DNA from: an uncultured Faecalibacterium sp.
Lineage (GTDB): Bacteria > Bacillota > Clostridia > Oscillospirales > Ruminococcaceae
Direction: 5' to 3'
Assembly: GCA_900765105.1 (NCBI GenBank)
Contig: CAAFQM010000380.1
Span: forward strand, 1 to 9,655
DNA: 9,655 nt
Shown: positions 5,515 through 9,655 of the stretch, piece after piece
Position numbering within the stretch: the stretch's first letter is position 1
Layout: each line of letters opens with the position of its first letter
Made by a program: the position numbers and the translations under genes
The notes under the pieces: model-generated
The model's database searches: none
What the model saw: only the letters and a program-made list of their open reading frames with translations
Told to the model about the DNA's origin: nothing

Positions 5515-6174
5515 TCAGTTCCAGCCTTCCAGCCATTTCTTCCAGAACGACCGGTGCAAAAGGTTCGGGTCCGGGTCCGGGATCTCGAACACATACCGCT
5601 CGGTCGCATTGATGACTGTGGTCTTGCCGCGGGTGCACACCCGGGGCAGTTTTGCATCGTAGTTCAGGTGCACATGGCCGTGGACGAACCACTGCGGCTG
5701 ATATTCGTCCATCAGCTCATTGAAGCATTCAAAGCCCTTGTGGGCGTGGTCTGTGTTATCGTTCAGCCCCGCCGCCGGTGAATGGGTCAGCAGCAGGTCA
5801 ATGCCGCCCGCCTGATGGGCTTTGCCCCGCAGCTTCCGCACACGGCGGCGCATCTCTTTTTCTGTATACTGAAAGCTGTCCTCTTTCATATTGTATCGGA
5901 TGCTTCCGCCCAGACCCATGATACGCAGGCCCTTCCATACATACACATCATCATCCACACAGATGCAGCCGCCGGGTTCGTTGTTGCGGTAGCTCCCGTC
6001 GTGGTTGCCATGGACGTACAGGATCGGGGCCGCTGTAAAGTTCGTGAGGTACTCCAGATATTTCTGGGGCAGGTCCCCGCAGGAAAGGATCAGGTCGATT
6101 CCTTCCAGATGTTCCCGTGTGCCGTAATCCCACAAAGCCTTGGAGGGGACATCCGAAATTGCAAGAATTTTCAC
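5515..6174 (-). CDS. Calcineurin-like metallophosphoesterase (GTG start)
   Basis: This 219-residue cytoplasmic phosphoesterase shows the two-metal phosphodiesterase order: SD at 7-8, GDLP at 33-36 (Asp34), GNHD at 56-59, LLTHSP at 128-133 (His131) and GHVH at 166-169. It likely hydrolyses a phosphomonoester or cyclic/linear phosphodiester; the substrate is unknown. The first motif reads SDVP rather than the usual SDxH, so one common metal ligand is absent while all others are kept. The start is GTG (6172-6174), giving MKILAISD, the natural family N-terminus; GGAG at 6185-6188 lies 10 nt upstream. It follows the ParB-like/BMP gene by 36 bp on the same strand, so the two probably share a transcript, and it ends at the bidirectional terminator. 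Confidence 0.88.
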   Translation of the reverse strand: MKILAISDVPSKALWDYGTREHLEGIDLILSCGDLPQKYLEYLTNFTAAPILYVHGNHDGSYRNNEPGGCICVDDDVYVWKGLRIMGLGGSIRYNMKEDSFQYTEKEMRRRVRKLRGKAHQAGGIDLLLTHSPAAGLNDNTDHAHKGFECFNELMDEYQPQWFVHGHVHLNYDAKLPRVCTRGKTTVINATERYVFEIPDPDPNLLHRSFWKKWLEGWN

Positions 6175-6194
6175 GTCAGGTTCGCTCCGTTCTC

Positions 6195-6208
6195 CCGGCT
6201 TTCGCCGG
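6195..6208 (-). other. Intercistronic hairpin with GAAA tetraloop
   Basis: Read on the minus strand, CCGGC-GAAA-GCCGG forms a 5-bp stem closed by a GNRA-type tetraloop. It begins 2 nt after the stop of the ParB-like/BMP gene and ends a few bases before the weak GGAG of the phosphoesterase gene. No T run follows. It may tune the downstream gene's translation or message stability. Confidence 0.5.
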
Positions 6209-6210
6209 TA

Positions 6211-8136
6211 TTATTTCGTGAGGCCTTTCAGATTGTCCAGACCATTGATCGCCATCAGGGTATGGGTCTTGACGTCCAGCTCATCATAATGGGGCAAAGC
6301 GCCCTCCACGCATTCGTCCAGCCAATCCATCTCCATCAGCTCCTTGGGGCTGTAGGACGCTGCTGCCGGAGAATGCAGCTCGTGGCCCTGCGCATAGACG
6401 TCCTCCGGAAAGATCCGCAGATCATCCTCGCTGAGCAGCTTTTCCATCAGGTCCAGCAGCTGCAGTGTTCCCGCCGGGAGCGAAGGATCGTACACGATCT
6501 CTTCTGCGCCGCTGCGCATGCCCCACCAATAATTCACCGCCCGCGCCCCGGAAGCGCTGCTGTCCCATGCGCCGTCGAAGATAGAGCGGACGATCTCCAC
6601 ATAAAAGGTATCCCACCGCCATGCGGGCAGGCCCAGCGGCTTCAGAGTGCCGTCCGGCAGGCGGCGGCACAGGCCGTAATCACGGTGGGTCCCGGCCGGC
6701 TCACGGTTATCGCGTGCATAGAAAATGTCCACATCCGGCCGGTCGGAGAAATCCAGCGGATGGGCCGGGTCCTGCAGGCAGGCCCAGCGCAGCATGATCT
6801 TTGCGTCCGGGCGCACCGTCCGTAGGCCCTGCGCAAAGGCGTTTACTGCTGCCGGAATGCCGTAGACCGGGTTCGCCGCCACATAGCCCACCCGCTCGGT
6901 CTTTGCCAGCACACCGGCAAGAATGCCCAGCAAATAGGTCACCTCATAAGTGCGCGGGTAGTAGGTGCGCACCAGCGGGTGCGGTGCATTCAGCGAACAG
7001 TTCAGGATACGGGTGTGCGGGTGCTGCGCCGCCACCTTCAGGCAAGCGGTATGCATCCGGGCACTGGTGGTAAACACCACATCGGCATTATCGTGCGCCA
7101 CCTCTTCCAGCACCTGCTCGGCGTCCACTTCCGGTTCAATGTTCTCCCGGCAGGTAATGAATACCCGGTCCGGGAACGCCTTTGCCAGTGCTTCACGTCC
7201 GCGGTCATGGGCGCGCACCCATGCGCTGTTCTGCGCGTTGTGTTCGTGCAGGAACACCACCCGTAGTTCGCTGGGCTTTGTAAAGATATTCAGTTTGGAA
7301 AGCAGCGGTTCGCCCGGCCCCTGCTTCGGCTCCAACGAAAGCTCCACGGCCTGCGGCTCAATGAGCACCTTGACCTCGTTCCAGAGCTTTTCAAGGTTCG
7401 CTTTCACCTGACTGGGCGTCGCATCGCAGGCGTCCGAGTAGCGGTAGACCGACAGATACACCAGCAGTGCATCGCCCGCAGTCAGGCCCAGTTTTTCGCC
7501 GCCCATGGCGGTGAACTGCTGGCCGAACATGGTATAGAAGGCTGCAAAATTCAGCCGGTCATCGTCGCTCCAGCTCTCGCCCGACGCCTTGCACACCAGC
7601 GTCTGCAATTTTGCATAGCTGCCCAGCTTGGAAAAATGGACATAATTGACCTTGGAGAGCTTATAGAAATCCAGAAATTCATAATAGATCCGGTTTTCCA
7701 GGCTGTCGTTGCGCTCCGGGATGAGCCGGGTAACTGTTCCCGCGATCTTGACCGCTTCGTAATACTTGAGCACCGAAACGCGCTTGTTGCCCTCCTGCAC
7801 ATAGAACTTGTTCAGGAACTCATACGCAATGATCGGCGTGTGGATGCCCTCTTCCAGATGAGCGTCGCACAGGTTGGACCACTTGGCCGCAAACTCGGTG
7901 TCCGGCTCCAGCAGCGGCATAAAGTTGGGCGCAAAGGCCGTGTGCCGCCCGCTGGTCTTGGTGCCGACGATGCTCTCTGCCGGGATCTCCACCAGTCCAA
8001 GCGGCTCCTGCGCCACAATGTTGACGTTGACGAGGATATCGTCCAGCACCGACAGATACGGCGACTGTCCGCGCGCCACACAGGCGCGGTAAGCGCGCTG
8101 GCCTGCTTTCAACGCGCTCTTGTAATCTTCCAGCAT
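6211..8136 (-). CDS. ParB-like N-terminal domain fused to BMP/PnrA-type substrate-binding fold (cytoplasmic)
   Basis: The C-terminal half (about 290-565) matches the basic membrane protein (BMP/PnrA/Med-like) substrate-binding fold. This shows in DVVFTTSARMHTACLKVA (352-369), YEVTYLLGILAGVLAKTERVGYV (397-419) and IPAAVNAFAQGL (427-438), the usual blocks of nucleoside-binding BMP proteins. The N-terminal part (about 45-140) looks ParB-like: LVEIPAESI, then an IHTPIIAY strand, then the EGNKRVSVLKYYEA loop-helix (115-128) resembling the ParB GERR region. There is no signal peptide or lipobox, so it should stay in the cytoplasm, unlike transporter-bound BMP proteins. I choose the ATG at 8136 (641 residues) because AAAAGGAGT lies 6-7 nt upstream. 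An in-frame ATG at 8175 lacks such a site. It is first of two genes with the phosphoesterase. A cytosolic nucleoside or nucleotide sensor is the best guess; automated annotation would probably call it an ABC transporter substrate-binding protein. Confidence 0.78.
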   Translation of the reverse strand: MLEDYKSALKAGQRAYRACVARGQSPYLSVLDDILVNVNIVAQEPLGLVEIPAESIVGTKTSGRHTAFAPNFMPLLEPDTEFAAKWSNLCDAHLEEGIHTPIIAYEFLNKFYVQEGNKRVSVLKYYEAVKIAGTVTRLIPERNDSLENRIYYEFLDFYKLSKVNYVHFSKLGSYAKLQTLVCKASGESWSDDDRLNFAAFYTMFGQQFTAMGGEKLGLTAGDALLVYLSVYRYSDACDATPSQVKANLEKLWNEVKVLIEPQAVELSLEPKQGPGEPLLSKLNIFTKPSELRVVFLHEHNAQNSAWVRAHDRGREALAKAFPDRVFITCRENIEPEVDAEQVLEEVAHDNADVVFTTSARMHTACLKVAAQHPHTRILNCSLNAPHPLVRTYYPRTYEVTYLLGILAGVLAKTERVGYVAANPVYGIPAAVNAFAQGLRTVRPDAKIMLRWACLQDPAHPLDFSDRPDVDIFYARDNREPAGTHRDYGLCRRLPDGTLKPLGLPAWRWDTFYVEIVRSIFDGAWDSSASGARAVNYWWGMRSGAEEIVYDPSLPAGTLQLLDLMEKLLSEDDLRIFPEDVYAQGHELHSPAAASYSPKELMEMDWLDECVEGALPHYDELDVKTHTLMAINGLDNLKGLTK

Positions 8137-8179
8137 AATGACTCCTTTTTTCGTAAGACCCAGTGCAGGGTGCATCCCC

Positions 8180-8194
8180 GCTGTATCGTACAGC
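8180..8194. promoter_or_regulatory. Operator-like palindrome at the start site of the ParB-like/BMP gene
   Basis: GCTGTA-TCG-TACAGC is a perfect 6-bp inverted repeat with a 3-bp spacer. It begins 4 bp downstream of the minus-strand -10 box, so it covers the predicted transcription start (about 8192). Binding there would block initiation. The 3-base loop makes a protein site more likely than a stable RNA hairpin. The regulator is unknown. Confidence 0.45.
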
Positions 8195-8198
8195 TCTC

Positions 8199-8207
8199 AG
8201 TATACCA
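8199..8207 (-). promoter_or_regulatory. Extended -10 promoter for the ParB-like/BMP operon
   Basis: On the minus strand the sequence reads TGGTATACT: a TATACT -10 box (8199-8204) preceded by TGn (8205-8207), the extended -10 element. No good -35 box lies 16-18 bp upstream, which is acceptable for extended -10 promoters. The leader to the ATG at 8136 is about 55 nt and contains a TGCA-CCC-TGCA repeat. Confidence 0.6.
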
Positions 8208-8247
8208 TGAAATTCCGGCTTATGGGAGGTTTTTCATAGAAAAAGAG

Positions 8248-8276
8248 TTGATTTATCCCGTAAATTCAGGTACGAT
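8248..8276 (+). promoter_or_regulatory. Promoter for the DUF1643/PAP2 pair
   Basis: TTGATT (8248-8253) and TACGAT (8271-8276) are 17 bp apart. Each box matches the consensus at four of six positions, so the promoter is moderate. It lies about 41 bp back-to-back from the minus-strand promoter. Transcription would start near 8283, with GGAG (8298-8301) 9 nt before the ATG at 8311. Confidence 0.5.
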
Positions 8277-8310
8277 AGAAACAACAAACTGACGAACGGA
8301 GCCATAGACC

Positions 8311-8874
8311 ATGCAAACCGAATCCCTGCCCCTTCTGGAAGCCGGCGAATACCCCGGCGGCATCTGGTATTACGAACCGCACACCTACCAGCCTTACCGT
8401 TTTGTTCTGGGCCGTGTGGGCAAACACCCGTTGGTGTGTATCGGCATCAACCCCAGCACCGCCCAGCCCGGCGCACTGGACCCCACCCTGAAAAGCGTGG
8501 AGCGTCTTGCCGCCGCCAACGGCTTTGACAGCTGGATCATGTTCAACGTGTATCCTCAGCGTGCCACGGACCCCAACGACATGGACCGCATCCCGGACCG
8601 CGCCCTCTGCGACGAGAATCTCCGCTGGCTGAAAGCTGTTCTGGCTGAGACCGAGCCCACCATGTGGGCTGCCTGGGGCACCCTGATTGAAAAGCGTGAT
8701 TACCTGCCCGGCCTGATGCGGGAGATGGTGGCCCTGACGCGGGAGAAAAATATCCCGTGGGTCACCTTTGGCAAGCGCAGTAAAAAGGGGCATCCGCACC
8801 ACCCGCTCTACCTGCGCAAGGACTCCACCCCGGAACTGTTCGATGTGGAAAATTATCTGGACACCTGTTTCTGA
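8311..8874 (+). CDS. DUF1643 domain-containing protein
   Basis: This 187-residue cytoplasmic protein carries the DUF1643 signature. An opening RFVLGRV strand (30-36) is followed by CIGINPSTAQPGALDPTLKS (43-62), FNVYPQRATDP (78-88), a WAAWGT strand (119-124) and a closing GHPHHPLYL (160-168). The NPSTA...DPT and RATDP blocks are highly conserved in this family and suggest a ligand or phosphate pocket. The fold and activity are not established to my knowledge. The ATG at 8311 has a spaced GGAG. The next gene begins 29 bp after its stop, so they probably form an operon, and the divergent ParB-like/BMP gene shares its upstream region. Confidence 0.88.
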   Translation: MQTESLPLLEAGEYPGGIWYYEPHTYQPYRFVLGRVGKHPLVCIGINPSTAQPGALDPTLKSVERLAAANGFDSWIMFNVYPQRATDPNDMDRIPDRALCDENLRWLKAVLAETEPTMWAAWGTLIEKRDYLPGLMREMVALTREKNIPWVTFGKRSKKGHPHHPLYLRKDSTPELFDVENYLDTCF

Positions 8875-8903
8875 ATCTGATGTAGAAAAGCGGAGGGATC
8901 TTT

Positions 8904-9440
8904 TTGACCGCTGAATCCTATCAACCTTTGCGCAGCTGGCTGGACGCCCACCCCGCCGCAAAACGGTGCGTGGTAGCGCTGGACCGCTGGCTCCCGCTGG
9001 TGCCGTTTCTCTGCTACCCCGTGCTTCTGATTTTGCTGAACGTGCGGTTTTTCCGCCTGTTTCCGGTAAGGAAAGACGCTGCACTGGATTTTTCCATGGA
9101 CATCGTCCGCTCGATCTTTGTGCCGGGGCTTACCTTCTGGGGCGGCACCCTTCTGCGTGACCGGCTCAACCGCCTCCGCCCCTACGAGCAGCCCGGCTTT
9201 GAACCGCTGGTGCACAAGAAGACCCGGGGACACTCCTTTCCCTCCCGTCATGCGCTGAGCGCCGCCGTGCTGGCTATGGTATGGATGTACTTTTATCCTG
9301 TGGTCGGCTGGGTGATGGTGGGCATTACCATGCTGATCTGCATCGGGCGTGTTCTCACCGGCGTGCACCATGTGCGGGATGTTATTTTTGGTGCCGCACT
9401 GGGGTTTGTGCTGGGTGCCGCCGGAATGTGGCTTTTATAA
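8904..9440 (+). CDS. PAP2-family membrane phosphatase (TTG start)
   Basis: This 178-residue integral membrane protein of the phosphatidic acid phosphatase type 2 family removes phosphate from a lipid phosphate such as undecaprenyl pyrophosphate or phosphatidate. The three catalytic blocks are present: RDRLNRLRP (85-93, Arg in place of the usual first Lys), FPSRH (112-116, His116) and GRVLTGVHHVRD (148-159) with Arg149, His155 and Asp159. The leading Ser of the third block is Gly. Hydrophobic stretches near 30-49, 67-82, 118-137, 134-150 and 158-177 indicate about four to five membrane helices with the active site on the outer face. The start is TTG at 8904, supported by GGAGGG (8892-8897) 6 nt upstream. 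Which lipid it uses cannot be told from the sequence. Confidence 0.9.
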   Translation: MTAESYQPLRSWLDAHPAAKRCVVALDRWLPLVPFLCYPVLLILLNVRFFRLFPVRKDAALDFSMDIVRSIFVPGLTFWGGTLLRDRLNRLRPYEQPGFEPLVHKKTRGHSFPSRHALSAAVLAMVWMYFYPVVGWVMVGITMLICIGRVLTGVHHVRDVIFGAALGFVLGAAGMWLL

Positions 9441-9445
9441 GAGGG

Positions 9446-9503
9446 CGTATTTTCGTTATTTTTCTTTTTTCGCAAAAAAGAATTTGAAAAAATACGATTT
9501 TTT
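9446..9503 (+). terminator. AT-rich composite hairpin with T run after the PAP2 gene
   Basis: An outer stem CGTATTTT (9446-9453) / AAAATACG (9489-9496) encloses an inner stem TTCTTTTTT (9462-9470) / AAAAAAGAA (9474-9482) closed by CGC. ATTTTTT (9497-9503) follows at once. It lies 6 bp after the PAP2 stop and 3 bp before the tRNA promoter. The A/T-rich stem is weaker than a usual terminator, but the T run and placement support that role. Confidence 0.6.
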
Positions 9504-9505
9504 CC

Positions 9506-9534
9506 TTGACAGAACCGGGGCCTTATGGTATTAT
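9506..9534 (+). promoter_or_regulatory. Strong sigma-A promoter for tRNA-Arg
   Basis: A perfect -35 box TTGACA (9506-9511), 17-bp spacer and -10 box TATTAT (9529-9534) with an upstream TGn make this the strongest promoter in the window. Transcription would start near 9541, giving a precursor leader of about 58 nt. That leader contains a CGACAA-ACGG-TTGTCG hairpin (9553-9568) and pairing GTTC (9549-9552) / GAAC (9577-9580), probably removed during 5' processing. Confidence 0.85.
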
Positions 9535-9598
9535 ACTTCTCGCAGCCCGTTCCGACAAACGGTTGTCGCCATAAAGGAACCCAATGGGATAACAACGT

Positions 9599-9655
<57 letters not shown>

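Noticed and set aside
5782..6825. A 347-codon plus-strand open frame
   Set aside because: It lies antisense to the phosphoesterase and the ParB-like/BMP gene, both of which have full motifs. Its start has no convincing ribosome binding site.
8137..8175. Upstream ATG that would add 13 residues to the ParB-like/BMP protein
   Set aside because: The ATG at 8136 has AAAAGGAGT at ideal spacing; the ATG at 8175 does not, and the extra residues would be translated through that ribosome binding site.
8266..9084. A 272-codon minus-strand open frame
   Set aside because: It is antisense to the DUF1643 gene and the start of the PAP2 gene and shows no domain.

Overview
The window looks like chromosomal DNA from a gut Firmicute of the Faecalibacterium / Oscillospiraceae type. 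This is inferred from GC-rich genes with strong AGGAGG-like ribosome binding sites, AT-rich promoters with TTGACA/TATAAT-like boxes, a sialic-acid operon fed by an ABC importer, and a small lysine/alanine-rich DUF6465-type protein. The genus is a best guess from gene content and codon style, not a proven assignment.

Layout. (1) Positions 1-4011 hold the 3' part of a sialic acid (Neu5Ac) catabolic operon on the plus strand: the end of a MalG-type sugar ABC permease, nanA (lyase), a YhcH/NanQ anomerase, nanE (ManNAc-6-P epimerase), nanK (ROK-family ManNAc kinase) and a cytoplasmic SGNH esterase. A terminator-like hairpin sits between nanA and nanQ; the genes after it are 3-18 bp apart. (2) Positions 4012-4280 hold a cluster of four perfect hairpins and a promoter. 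(3) Positions 4281-4760 encode an unrecognised 159-residue protein with a CxxCxxxC motif. (4) Positions 4761-5056 are non-coding, with a terminator, a 12-bp inverted repeat framing a promoter, and a 14-bp A/T palindrome; this leads into a DUF6465-like protein with an AT-hook-like RGRP core. (5) A strong bidirectional terminator at 5456-5497 separates it from a convergent two-gene operon on the minus strand: a 641-residue cytoplasmic protein fusing a ParB-like N-terminus to a BMP/PnrA-type nucleoside-binding fold, then a calcineurin-like metallophosphoesterase with a GTG start. (6) A 174-bp divergent control region (8137-8310) separates these from a plus-strand pair: a DUF1643 protein and a PAP2-family membrane phosphatase with a TTG start. 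(7) The window ends in a strong promoter and the first 57 bases of tRNA-Arg(UCU).

How they work together. The nan operon imports a sialic acid and takes Neu5Ac to ManNAc plus pyruvate, then ManNAc-6-P, then GlcNAc-6-P; the anomerase and esterase probably prepare ring forms or O-acetylated forms for the lyase. The later steps (deacetylase, deaminase), the sialidase and the rest of the importer are not in the window. The least ordinary items are the ParB-like/BMP fusion beside a phosphoesterase, the four-hairpin cluster after the nan operon, and the Cys-motif orphan. I do not see a clear defence system, CRISPR array, insertion sequence or prophage.
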